DNA of 64,000 nucleotides. It comes from Brasenia schreberi (lineage: Eukaryota; Streptophyta; Magnoliopsida; Nymphaeales; Cabombaceae). Both the position numbers and the translations under genes were made by a program. The notes beneath the pieces are model-generated. The model did no database searches and was not told the DNA's origin. It saw nothing but the letters and a program-made list of their open reading frames with translations. How positions within the stretch are numbered: the first letter of the stretch is position 1; each line of letters opens with the position of its first letter. The stretch is from contig JAYKKT010000047.1 of NCBI GenBank assembly GCA_036023115.1, positions 2,472,501-2,536,500 of the forward strand, read 5' to 3'. Shown here one piece after another: positions 22,091-32,889 of the stretch.

Positions 22091-24601
22091 TTATCGTCTA
22101 GATACAGAATGATTTACAAATACACCTGCAATAGATTGACAATGAAACAAAATGAGATTAGCAAGAACCTCTTTGCAGGTCTTTTTGTTGTGACCGAGTA
22201 TTCCACATTTGCTGCACCTCTTCTTGTTGTTTGTGTTGGTCTCCACTGTAGAACCATAAATCCCTTCCTCCACGTGAAATGGCCATGATACTCTCAGAGG
22301 ATCATTCATGACATATGAATTTATTGTTGGAGTGAATGGCACATTAACCTGGCTGTATTGGTTTCCATCAATAGAACTTCCGGCATAGCTACTAAGAAAA
22401 TATGCATTATAACCTTCACCACCGTGAAGTATCTTTTCCATAAGCTCTGCAATTCCTCTAACCGCTACTTTGAAACGGTCTGCAGATAAAGACCCCTCAT
22501 CCACAAAATGAATAAACATCTGATATAAACTCTCATACCGTTGTGCTTCTTCATCAGGCACCACAACATTAGATCGACTTTGTAAAGCATGTATGCGTTT
22601 GAAGTCCTTTCTCCACCGAGGGAGAATATAATGATTTGGGATCTCATGAACACCTATATGGTTGAGAACATATAATGCATGCCTACAGAGGAATCCTTTA
22701 TATTGGAAAAGACGGCATATGCATTGAACTTCTGCTGCAGGTTCATTTGAGATGACTTCAAACTCCTTTGATCCTACAATATTGCCATCCTTGTCAAAAC
22801 TGCGTTCTTTAAGGACATAAGTAGAACAGTGACCATCTGGTGTAGTTCGTTCTATGCTGTAGCAATCAAATGTTCCATATACCTCCTCCTGGAATAGCAC
22901 AAATATTTCCCCTGAATACACCTTTGCGAGTTGGCTTTCATAACAAAGCCGAGTCCTCATAACTGGTACTTTATTGTACGAGTCAAAATCAGCCTGAACC
23001 TCCTCTTCATAATTCTTCTTAAGAGCCACTTCATATTTTTCAGCAAACTCCCTAAAAGAAGTATTTGAATACACATAACCATCAAAAAATGCTTTGAACT
23101 TTTCACCACGCTGAGAAGTAGACATTCCAGCATAAAAAACATTCTTTATGAAAACTGGAACCCATTGATGTCGGACTTCATACAATGACTTGAGCCATTG
23201 ATTGTCTTCAAGTCTGTAACAATTGATCACGTCCTTCCATAATATCTCAAATTCATCAGCTCTCAGCACATCATAAACAGCTTTTTTCAGTGCTTTCTTT
23301 ATTGCCTTATACTCGCTTAACCCTCTCAATTTAGTTGGAATTTTTTCCATGATCTGCCATAAACATAGACGGTGGTTTGTTTCAGGAAAAACCTCCCTGA
23401 CTGCCATCCTTAAAGCGTGTGACTCATCAGTAACAATGGCATTTGGACAACGCCCAGACATGCAATCCAGCCATGATCTTAAAAGCCAAGTAAATGACTC
23501 CACCATTTCATCTGCAAGAAAGCCACATCCAAGCAATACATACTGGCCATGGTGGTTAGCTCCAACAAATGCAACAAGAGGCAAGTTATACCTGCCTGTC
23601 AAACTCGTAGTGTCCAACATAACAACGTCCCCAAAGTACTCATATGATGCCCTTGACCTGGCGTCTGCCCAAAACACATTCTTCAATTTCCCTTCACTAT
23701 CAACATCCATCAAGTAATAAAAACATTTATTCTTGGATTTCATCCGCTCAAAAAAAGAATGAATAATTTCTAAATCACCGCTTCCAAGTTTCAAATGTCT
23801 TGGGCCTTGTAGTTCAGAAGGTAACTCTTGTTGCTCTTGTGGTTGAATCTGTTGCACAAAAGTCAAGTGCTGTTGTGGCACTAAGGGTACTTGTTGTACA
23901 AAAGGCAACTGTGCATAAAATCTTGGAGCCAGGAATAACGTATTAACAGATTGATTTGATTTTTTTCCAGATTTCAGGTCCTTTTTCCCTCTCATTTTGA
24001 ATTTCTTGCCTCCAGAGTCCAGGTAGTGATGATGTGACTTATATCGCCGCGATGTATTTGGGTAGCAGACATGGTTGTGGGGAAGATGAAGTTCAGTCAT
24101 CACCCATTTCTTTGAAGAATTTTGCTTCACACGCATCATCGCATCACAACCGATCCTTGTTATTGGTTTCGAATAGGCTGTAAATCTTTTTGGCACTTTA
24201 AAACCCTCTTTGTTGCAACATATCACCACATGATTAATCTCTTTAGTCTTCTTTGATCGACTAGTAGATTTTATTCTAGTGCCAAAACCAACACGTTTAG
24301 CATAATCATAGTAGAATTTCTCTGCTTCAGCATAAGTGTCAAAACTCATTCCAAGGACAGGCTCCATGCTAGGATCATCAGTCATGGTGGCAGGCTCTTT
24401 GCTGGTAGGCTCATTGTTCAGATTATCTTCAGCTGATTCAATTATACTTGAATCCACACTGGAAAGTTTGGTTGCCTCAGCTGTATTCAGGTCCATGCTG
24501 GTAGGATTCATTGCTTCATCTATGTGGGGCCCTGATCCTGATATGCAAGGAGTATTTTGCTCCTCTTCAACAATAATTTCATCCATTTCATTTGATTCCA
24601 T
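22091..24601 (-). CDS. FAR1-RELATED SEQUENCE (FRS) family protein
   Basis: FRS proteins are transcription factors domesticated from MULE transposases; FAR1 and FHY3 act in phytochrome A signalling. The first ATG in the frame is at 24601, giving 836 residues (numbers below count from it). An acidic N-terminus precedes a FAR1 (WRKY-GCM1-like) domain at about 92-180, then a Gln-rich linker. The MULE transposase domain spans about 274-520, with catalytic-type aspartates in VVMLDTTSLTGRY (330) and AIVTDESHAL (392). A SWIM finger follows, C-x-C-x9-C-x-H (627, 629, 639, 641), and a C-terminal zinc knuckle C-x2-C-x4-H-x4-C (796-809). No terminal inverted repeats were noticed, so it looks domesticated rather than a live MULE. 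A donor CAG|GTGTAT at 22126/22125 would splice in frame to 21487, replacing the last 12 residues by an 85-residue tail. The subgroup is not assigned. Confidence 0.93.
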   Translation of the reverse strand: MESNEMDEIIVEEEQNTPCISGSGPHIDEAMNPTSMDLNTAEATKLSSVDSSIIESAEDNLNNEPTSKEPATMTDDPSMEPVLGMSFDTYAEAEKFYYDYAKRVGFGTRIKSTSRSKKTKEINHVVICCNKEGFKVPKRFTAYSKPITRIGCDAMMRVKQNSSKKWVMTELHLPHNHVCYPNTSRRYKSHHHYLDSGGKKFKMRGKKDLKSGKKSNQSVNTLFLAPRFYAQLPFVQQVPLVPQQHLTFVQQIQPQEQQELPSELQGPRHLKLGSGDLEIIHSFFERMKSKNKCFYYLMDVDSEGKLKNVFWADARSRASYEYFGDVVMLDTTSLTGRYNLPLVAFVGANHHGQYVLLGCGFLADEMVESFTWLLRSWLDCMSGRCPNAIVTDESHALRMAVREVFPETNHRLCLWQIMEKIPTKLRGLSEYKAIKKALKKAVYDVLRADEFEILWKDVINCYRLEDNQWLKSLYEVRHQWVPVFIKNVFYAGMSTSQRGEKFKAFFDGYVYSNTSFREFAEKYEVALKKNYEEEVQADFDSYNKVPVMRTRLCYESQLAKVYSGEIFVLFQEEVYGTFDCYSIERTTPDGHCSTYVLKERSFDKDGNIVGSKEFEVISNEPAAEVQCICRLFQYKGFLCRHALYVLNHIGVHEIPNHYILPRWRKDFKRIHALQSRSNVVVPDEEAQRYESLYQMFIHFVDEGSLSADRFKVAVRGIAELMEKILHGGEGYNAYFLSSYAGSSIDGNQYSQVNVPFTPTINSYVMNDPLRVSWPFHVEEGIYGSTVETNTNNKKRCSKCGILGHNKKTCKEVLANLILFHCQSIAGVFVNHSVSRR

Positions 24602-24797
24602 GATCACCAATTCTTCCGTCCTTCAATTAATGCCCTACAATAAGTAAAGAATCAAAAGCCTCAGGAAAGATCTCATTGTGAAATTACTTAGGAAAAAGCA
24701 TAGATCAAGGAAAAATAACTTAGAGAAGCGTTCCGGGAGAACCATAATTTTATAACGTGAAGTACATCAAATTTAGAAACAGATACAAAATACAGTA

Positions 24798-25405
24798 AAA
24801 AAGATACAACAACAACTAAGCCTTTTCCCATACTAGACGGGGTCGGCTACATGGATTCTTTGTTTCCACATAACCCTACATTGTACCATATTAGCAGTTA
24901 ACATAAGCTAGATCATTCTTTATTGTTTCTTTCCAACACTTTTGTGGTCGTCCTCTACCTCTCCTATGCCAACAGTATAGAAATTATAGTTTATATACTG
25001 TTCTGATTTGGCTAACTCTCCTAAGCTAACACTAATATCTTTATTTTCATTAAAAAGCTTATAAAAATAGCTTTCATCTATTTTTTATATAATCATTTGC
25101 CACTAGAATTTTATCATCCTCATCTTTGATGCATCTAATAAAATTAAGATCCTTAGTTTTTTTTATCTCTAGCCCTACATATCCTAAAAATATCTCTTTC
25201 ACCCTCTTTTGAATTGAGTTTTTTATATAAATCCTTTCAAATTTTAGCTTTTGCTTCACTGATGGCCTTTTTTCGCTTCTTTCTTTGCTTTCTTATAAGC
25301 CTCTAAAGTTTCATTAGTCTTCTTAGTATAATGTAATTTATAACATGCCCTCTTTGCTTCAATTTTATTTTGCACCACTTCACTCCACCACCAAGCTTCT
25401 TTTTG
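24798..25405 (-). mobile_element. Internally deleted, 5'-truncated RTE-type LINE
   Basis: On the minus strand, 25405 to about 24976 matches the endonuclease-RT linker seen at 63110-63545 (AQKEAWWWSEVVQNKIEAKR, KKTNETLEAYKKAKKEAKK, KILVANDYIKNR), with a frame break between parts. It then jumps directly to the 3' tail at 24975-24803, ending in (GTT)n. The whole RT domain is missing. Found just upstream of the FRS gene. No clear target-site duplication was seen. Confidence 0.75.
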
Positions 25406-25978
25406 TGCCAAATCCATTGTTCTCAACAGAAGGAACACTAAGGTCAGTCGAAGTTACACAAAAAACAAAATCCAGAGAAAATTTCTTCACTTTAAAAACA
25501 CCAACTCTAGGAGTTAACATTCTGCATAGAATAGAGAAAACATATGATAGAACAACCAATATAAATCAAATACAAAAGAAATTGCATACCATGAAAAAAA
25601 ATACAGGGTTGCGCAGCTGATAAGGACCAGCATCAGGATGTGTGATGGAAGAAATTCCAATCAACACTTTAGATAAATCAATATCTGCCTACACCATGTT
25701 CTCAAAGGGAGGTCATCTTTCCAGTCTCTAGTTGTATGGTGGAATATAGCTCATAATCCCAATTCAGCTCATTTAGCAATAATGCTTTAACTAGACCATA
25801 AGTAAGAGAACTATGTGGTAGCCCCACAATCTGACTTCACGAGCTTAATAGTAATGTAGTTTCCTCCGAATTGCGAGGTTTCAGAAAGCAACAGATACAG
25901 GAAATAGAGTTTGCATTTAGGTGAAAGCAAGTATAGATAGTCATATAGATAAGTCAACCCCTGCCTAATAGTGCTAAT
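25406..25978. other. Intergenic DNA between LINE and tandem duplication
   Basis: No recognisable gene or repeat. Confidence 0.5.
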
Positions 25979-27156
25979 GTTTACTTCCTATAGATGCTGG
26001 AGAGTGCGAACACATGGATATTCAAGCATTTAAGGGGTCCTTTGGTGATCACCTGAGTGCAGACTCAAGGCATTCAAGTATCCTAACTTCTAGCGTCTTG
26101 CTCTCACTCCACACATGTTGTTTATAGCCAATTCTTTCTTGGATAGCAGTCATGGGGAGGTTCAGAAAGGATCTCATCTGCGATAGAGATGGACATGTCA
26201 TAAGATCCCAAACCATCTTTTTTATATGAAATCACATGTCTTGAGAGTTTAACTCTCTTAATCAAAACTCATTTACTTGTTATGTTTGCTTTCGCACGTG
26301 AAGGAGGAAGCTATACTTTGAATACGGCTGCTTCATATGAAAGTTCAGAATTACAGGGTGAAGGAGACATAAACTTTGGGTTCAAAGCATATTTAAAAGG
26401 TTTAGAATCTAAATGGATGTATTTGGACAAAAAGGGTTGAGATAATTTTAAAAAAATCCTAAAACATGATCTAGAAGGAGAAAACATTTTGCTGAAGTGT
26501 CTAGGGATCCTTGAATGATCATGCTATCAAAATTTCAGAGATTTTTCATGTTTATCTAGAGGCAAGGAAGGAGAGATATTCAACATGTTCCAATTGTGTG
26601 AATTTAATATATCTAAGTTTTAAGTACAAAAGTCGCAATACAAACATGTAGAAACTTAGAACTGCAGACTTTTAAAATTGCCCATGCTGCATCAAGGACT
26701 GCAATTGTCAGTATCAAGGGATGCCAAACACTAGCAGCTCAGCCTTCCAAAATCGTCCAAGTAGCAAAGCGGAAAGTAAATACTAAATTCAAGATGATAT
26801 CAGATGGTACCACACCTATTTCTTCATTTAATGAAGAAAAACTAACTTAAAGAAAATATATATAATACCTACATCATATACCTAGATATGGTCCCATTTT
26901 CCGTTTCACGAAACATTACACATTGGCAAATGGGTGAAGACTACAATAACTAGAACCGTACCGATCTAACCACAAAGATACAATATTATTGTATGGCATA
27001 GTACGGCCTTTAGCCCATTCCCAAATTCATCAACTCAGTTTCCAATGGAAGACCAAAAAGAAATGAAGAAACGAAGTTCCTCTAATAAAATGCCTCCAGA
27101 GTGTCAGCCTCAAATAACCCTTTTAATTATAGAATATCAATAACGGCATCGGCACC

Positions 27157-28951
27157 TAGTGTTATCCGTTTCGCACCGTATGATATGGTGCGATACATAA
27201 CCTGTATCGTATGATACAGGTTATCGTGCCGTATTGTATGATACGGGCGATAAGCCCAATTTTTTTTTTACAATTTTTTTTCCAGGTTTCTAGCCTCTCT
27301 TCACTTCTCTCCAAGGCATCCTCCGATATGCTTGTTTGGGATTGCAAGCTGTGTATGTAACATGTAAATTCGGGTTTATTTAATAAGAATAATTTATGAA
27401 CAAATAAAAATTATGACAAAATCATTTCCCTTTCTGTTACCAACTTTTAGGTATATTTCTGCTACCAGTTTCTAATTTCATGAAATCGCAAACAATGAAG
27501 AACAATTTGGTTGTCTTATTCATTGAGTGGGCATTTCACAACTTCACTATTTTAGGGTTCACCTTACATGACTTCCATTGAGTTGAACATGATCAACATG
27601 TGTGAGGCTTAACTCAATCTGTGAAGTGAGAAATGGAGCTCAAGCATTAGTTAAAAAGCTAGTCTCCAATAAGAGAAAAAGGGAATATCATCAAGTAACA
27701 ATATCCCATCACTGAGGTGTCATAGACTCAATAATCAAAGAAATGGAGCTCATCGTTTTGCTCACATATGAAAATTAGCAAATATGACAACTACATCTAC
27801 AAAGATAGATGTTTGTTAATTTTGATATATTAGATGAGTGGATTATGGAGATGTTACGCATTGCATCCCCAAAAGGAAAGTTTTAAATACCTAGGGTCAA
27901 TTTTTCAAAGCGATGGAAGAATTGATGGAGATGTTACGCATAGAATTAATGTTGGTTGGTTAAAATGGAGAGGAGCATCAGGTATTCTTTGTGATAAGAA
28001 GATATCATTAAAGTTAAAAGGTAAATATTATAGAGCAGCAATTAGGCCTGCCATGTTTTATGGTTCTGAGTGTTGGGCAGTTAATCATCAACATGTACAA
28101 AAGATGTATGTGACAGAAATGAAGATGTTGAGATGGATGAGTGGTCATACAAGAAAAGACCGTAAACATAATGAGGTTATTAGAAACAAATTAGGAGTGG
28201 TATCAATAGAGGATAAAATGAGAGAATATCATTTAAGATGGTTTGGACATATAGAAAGAAGATCAAAAGAAGAACCTGTAAGAAGGTATGAAAAACTAAA
28301 TTTGGAAAGTATTAAAAGAAATAGAAGATGACCACAAAAAGTATTGGAAAGAAACAATAAAGAATGATCTAGCTTATTGTGAGTTAACTGCTAACACGAC
28401 ACACGATAGGGATATGTGGAAACGAAGAATCCATGTAGTTGACCCCGTCTAGTATGAGAAAAGGCTTAGTTGTTGTTGTTGTAGATGAGTGGATTATGGA
28501 AGATAACGAAGAAAATGCACTCCTAACCGAAGAAGACATTGCATGGATTAATTTGAAAGGAGTGCAACAACATCACGAAGGAGATGAAGATTTTGATTTT
28601 GAAGCAAAAGGTGATGAGAAACTTTGAATCTTCATCAAGGAGAGGATGAAGATTATTTAGTTAACGATCCTGATACAAATTTACAATATGTAAAATGTAA
28701 ATGTATTTCATTTTTTGCTTCAAAATATGTAAATTTAGATGCAATTGTTCAATGTTATACTAAACTTTGCATTATATGAATTCAAAGCAATTAGCATATT
28801 TTTCTTAATTTTTTCTGATTTTTTTTGGATTTTTACTAATTTTTCTTGATTTTTAAAATATTTTTCTATTTTTTAATATTAAAGTATAATACGATACGCC
28901 CGTATCGTGGAGCCCAGCGATACGCAATACGATACGTGACAGACAACACTG
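27157..28951 (+). mobile_element. hAT-type element 1 (1795 bp, carrying a nested LINE)
   Basis: The ends are TAGTGTTATCC and, inverted, CAGTGTTGTC. The flanking 8-base duplication is TCGGCACC (27149-27156) / TTGGCACC (28952-28959), 7 of 8 matching. Copy B of the duplication has the empty site at about 32158. Both subterminal regions are packed with CGTATCG/CGATACG words. A coding remnant (EDNEENALLTEEDIAWINLK, stop at 28627) is shared with element 2 and resembles an acidic hAT transposase C-terminus. Eight-base duplications plus C/TAG ends are typical of hAT. Confidence 0.85.
27831..28500 (+). mobile_element. 5'-truncated RTE-type LINE (27850-28481) with 19-base target duplication
   Basis: The direct repeat TAGATGAGTGGATTATGGA flanks the insert at 27831-27849 and 28482-28500. 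The 632-base insert encodes the C-terminal RT/tail region (FKYLGSIFQSDGRIDGDVTH, AAIRPAMFYGSECWAV, MREYHLRWFGHIERR) and ends in (TTG)n. Element 2 carries the empty site at about 30620. The 16 bases ATGGAGATGTTACGCA occur at the 5' junction (27845) and again inside the LINE (27925). Confidence 0.9.
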
Positions 28952-29137
28952 TTGGCACCTCATGTTATAGTCTTTTTATAAACATTTGTAAAGTTAATGG
29001 TACTCAAATAATCTCCAACGCTATGTTTGATTCTTTTCCACATACCCAATATTACCACTATAATCACCAAACAGTTCTCTCACTTAGTCTCCAACATTTC
29101 CATTAAGCAAACAGTTCTCACTTAAATAATCATACAA

Positions 29138-29171
29138 CAACTAAGCCTTTTCCCATACTAGATGGGGTCGG
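29138..29171 (-). mobile_element. 34-base LINE tail insertion with 19-base target duplication
   Basis: Only the tail 'ctaagccttttcccatacta' plus the tract to 'ggggtcgg' is present. It is flanked by CACTTAAATAATCATACAA at 29119-29137 and 29172-29190. Copy B of the duplication has a related empty site near 32305. Confidence 0.8.
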
Positions 29172-29627
29172 CACTTAAATAATCATACAAATCACCAAAA
29201 TATTAGAATCAATTATCAGATAGAAAAGAAGTGGCAAAATGAGAGGAATTATGATGGACTATCTGAAATCCTAGTTCCTTCTAGGAGCCTTACGTTTTCG
29301 TATATTGAAAAACATACAGTTGAACATCTAAAAAGTGCCCAATAAGAATGTAGAACATGGTCTAAATAATGCAAATTTCTTCATAAAATAATGCTCCAAG
29401 ATAGAAGAATATAAGAAAAAATAAAGCTATCGTACAAGAGGGAGAATCACCCATGATACTATATAGGCAATGCTCCTCTACTATGATTAAAATACTGGAT
29501 AATACGACAAATAGAAAGAGACTCCCAAAACCAAAACCCCATTTTTTTCCTGGAAAACCCAAATCTTTGAACGGGATAATGACATTCCTTTAGAAATCTG
29601 CATTTCTGGTAACACCCATCTGTGACA

Positions 29628-29630
<3 letters not shown>

Positions 29631-29683
<53 letters not shown>
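29631..29683. repeat. (GA)26 microsatellite at the end of copy A
   Basis: A pure GA run, with a counterpart at 32843-32887 in copy B. Confidence 0.95.
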
Positions 29684-29685
<2 letters not shown>

Positions 29686-29956
29686 ACCTAATATCAAAGA
29701 AAATGGCAGTGTTCACTTCCTATAGATGCAGAAGGGTGTGAAAGGATGGATGTTTGAGCAGCTTGAGGGATCCTATGCTGATCACCTGAGTGCAGACTCA
29801 TGGGATTTGAGCATACCTAACTCCTAGCATCTCACTCTCACTCCATACTTGTCTACAGCCAATTCTCTTTCTTTAATAGCAGTCACAGGGAGGTTCAGAA
29901 AGGATCTAGTTTGCGATAGAGATGGCCATGTCATTTAATATCTCAACCCATCTTTT

Positions 29957-30038
29957 TGATACGAAATCACAAGTCTTGAGAGTTTCACTCCCTTAACTGA
30001 TACGAAATCACAAGTCTTGAGAGTTTCACTCTCTTAAC
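29957..30038. repeat. 41-base tandem duplication inside copy B
   Basis: The unit from 'tgatacgaaatcacaag' to 'ttaac' occurs at 29957-29997 and 29998-30038 with one mismatch. Copy A has a single copy near 26228. Confidence 0.9.
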
Positions 30039-30178
30039 TGGAGCTGAAGAATTAAAACTCATTTACGTGTTATTTTTGCTTTCGCACGTGAAAGAGGAAG
30101 CTATGCTTTGAAAACCATAGCTTCATATGAAAGTTCAAGATTTACAGGGTGAAGGAGACGTAAACTTTGGGTTCAAAG

Positions 30179-31334
30179 CAGTGTTGTCTAACGCGTATCG
30201 TATCGCGTATCGCTGGGCTCCACGATACAGGCGTATCGTATCGTATTTTAATATTAAAAATAAAAAATTATTTAAAAAATCAGGAAAAATTAGGAAAAAT
30301 CTGGTAATTGCTTTGAATTCATATAATGCAAAGTTTAGTACATATTGAGCATTCAACATTGAACAATTGCATCCAAATTTACATATTTTGAAGCAAAAAA
30401 TGAAATACATTAACATTTTACATATTATAAATTTGTATCAGTATCATTAACTAAATAATCTTCATCTTCTCCTTGATGAAGATTCAAAGTTTCTCATCAC
30501 CTTCTGCTTCAAAATCAAAATCTGCATATCCTTCATGATGTTGCTGCACTCCTTTCAAATTAATCCATGCAATGTCTTCTTCGATTAGGAGTGCATTTTC
30601 TTCATTATCTTCCATAATCCTGTCATCTAATATATCAAAATTAACAAACATCTATCTTTGTAGATGTAGTTGTCATATTTGCTAATTTTCATATGTGAGC
30701 AAAACGATGAGCTCCATTTCTTTGATTATTGAGTCTATGACACCTCAGTGATGTGATATTGTTACTTGATGATATTCCCTTTTTCTCTTATTGGAGACTA
30801 GCTTTTTAACTAATGCTTGAGCTCCATTTCTCACTTCACAGACTGAGTTAAGCCTCACACACGTTGATCATGTTCAACTCAATGGAAGTCATGTAAGGTG
30901 AACCCTAAAATAGTGAAGTTGTGAAATGCCCACTCAATGAATAAGACAACCAAATTCTTCTTCATTGTTTGCGATTTCATGAAATTAGAAACTGGTAGCA
31001 GAAATATACCTAAAAGTTGGTAACAGAAAGGGAAATGATTTTGTCATAATTTTTATTTGTTCATAAATTATTCTTATTCAATAAATGAAATTATAAACCC
31101 GAATTTACATGTTCCATACACAACTTGCAATCCCAAACAAGAATATCGGAGGATTCCTTAGAGAGAAGTGAAGAGAGGCGAAGAGAGGCCAGCTACCTGC
31201 AAAAAAAATGGAAAAAAATTGAAAAATTTTTTTGGCCCGTATCGCACGATACGAAAGGATAAGTTATGTTTTATGATACTCTTAGGTGTATCGTATCGTG
31301 GTGGCCCACGATACGATATGTACGGATAACACTG
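30179..31334 (-). mobile_element. hAT-type element 2 (1156 bp)
   Basis: The ends are CAGTGTTGTC and (inverted) CAGTGTTATCC, with a perfect 8-base duplication GTTCAAAG at 30171-30178 and 31335-31342. Copy A holds the uninterrupted site near 26380. It is in opposite orientation to element 1 and closely similar throughout. The coding remnant near 30490-30630 (minus strand) reads EDNEENALLIEEDIAWINLK and ends in a stop. Subterminal regions are rich in CGTATCG words. It is non-autonomous. Confidence 0.9.
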
Positions 31335-32841
31335 GTTCAAAGCATATTTAAAAGGTTCAGATGGTTGAGATAATATAAAAGAATCCTAAAATATCATCTA
31401 GAAGGAGAAATTATTTTGTTGGAAGTGTCTAGGGAATCCTTGAAGGATTCATGCTATCAAAATTTCAGAGATTTTCCATGTTAATCTAGAAGCAAGGAAG
31501 GAAATGAAAATGAGGAACAAATTCGCTAATACGAGCAAAAGTTGTCCAACATGTTCTAGTTGTTTGAATTTATCATGTCTACTTTAGTTTTAAGCACAAG
31601 AGTTGCAATACATACATGTAGAAACTTAGAAACTTCAGCCATTTAAAATTGTCCATGCTGCATCAAGGACTGCAATTGTTGTTACCAAGGAGTGCCAAAC
31701 ACTAGCAGCTCAGCCTTCCAAAAGCGTCCAAGCTACAAAGCCGAAGTAAATACTAAATCCAAGGTGGTAAATGCGTTACAAACCTGTATGGTACAGGGTA
31801 CCAAACCATGTGCCATAACAATACCATAACTATTTCTTCATTTAATGAAGAAAAACTAATTTAAAGTAAACAAAAATATATAAAATACCTAGATATAGTC
31901 CGATTTTCTCTTTCATGAAACAATACACATTGACAAATGAGTGAAAATGATACATATAAGTAGAACCCTATTGATGTAACCACAGAGATACGATATTATT
32001 GTATGTCATAGTACGACATTTAGACCATTCCCAAATTCATCAACTCAGTTTCCACTGAAAGACCAAAAAGAAAGGAAGAAAGGAAGCTCCTGTAATCAAA
32101 TGCCTCCAGAGTGTCATGCTCAAATAAGCTTTTTAATTATAGAATATAAATAATGGCATTGGTACTTCATGTTATAGTTTTTTTACAAAGATTCGCAAAG
32201 TTAATGGGACTCAAATAGTCTCCAACACTATGTTTGATTCTATTCCACATACCTAATATTAGCACTATAATCAACAACATTTCCATTAAGCAAACAATTC
32301 TCTCACTTAACTAATCATACAAAATATTAATCATGCAAAATCACCAAAGTATACGAATCAATTAGCAGATAGAAGAAAAGTGGCAAAATGAGAGGAATTA
32401 TGACAGACTATCTGAAATCCTAGGTCCTTCTAGGAGCCTTATGTTTTCGTCCATTGCGAAACATACAGTTGAACATCTAAAAAGTGCCCAATAAAAATGT
32501 AGAACATGGTCCAAATAACGCAAATTTCTTCAAATAATGCTCCAAGATAGAGGAATATAAGCAAAAATAAAGATATCTTACAAGAGGGAGAATGGTCCAT
32601 GATAATATATAGGCAATGCTCCTCTATTAGGATTCAAATCCTGGATAATACGTCAAATAGAGAAAGAATTAGGCTGTATACAATTGATAACTCCACAGAT
32701 TTTGTTCGACATTTAATCAGAGAGATAGAGAGACCCCCAAAAACAAAACCCTATTATTTTCCCTCGGAAACCCAAATCTTTGAACCGAATAACGACATTT
32801 CCTTTGGAAATCCGCATTTCCGGTGACACCCATCTGTGACA

Positions 32842-32842
<1 letters not shown>

Positions 32843-32887
<45 letters not shown>
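32843..32887. repeat. (GA)22 microsatellite at the end of copy B
   Basis: A pure GA run following 'ctgtgacagga' as in copy A. Confidence 0.95.

Positions 32888-32889
<2 letters not shown>

Larger units (their letters stand above)
25979..29683. repeat. Tandem duplication, copy A
   Basis: Copy A begins 'gtttacttcctatagatgc' and ends in a (GA)n tract. Apart from insertions it runs collinear with copy B (29711-32887). Shared landmarks are 'gatcacctgagtgcagactca', 'gggttcaaagcatatttaaaagg', 'tgcctccagagtgtca' and 'cacccatctgtgacagga'. Removing the hAT and LINE insertions leaves about 1.9 kb. Neither copy shows a convincing gene. Confidence 0.85.
29711..32887. repeat. Tandem duplication, copy B
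   Basis: Copy B begins 'gttcacttcctatagatgc', collinear with copy A, and ends in (GA)n at 32843-32887. It carries hAT element 2 and lacks element 1 and the LINE insertions of copy A. It also has its own 41-base internal duplication at 29957-30038. Confidence 0.85.

Noticed and set aside
24602..24610. Start of the FRS protein three codons upstream
   Set aside because: That position is TTG; the first ATG of the frame is at 24601.
28439..28627. A separate small acidic-protein gene
   Set aside because: The frame starts in the LINE tail and target duplication; the real part is the transposase remnant shared with hAT element 2.
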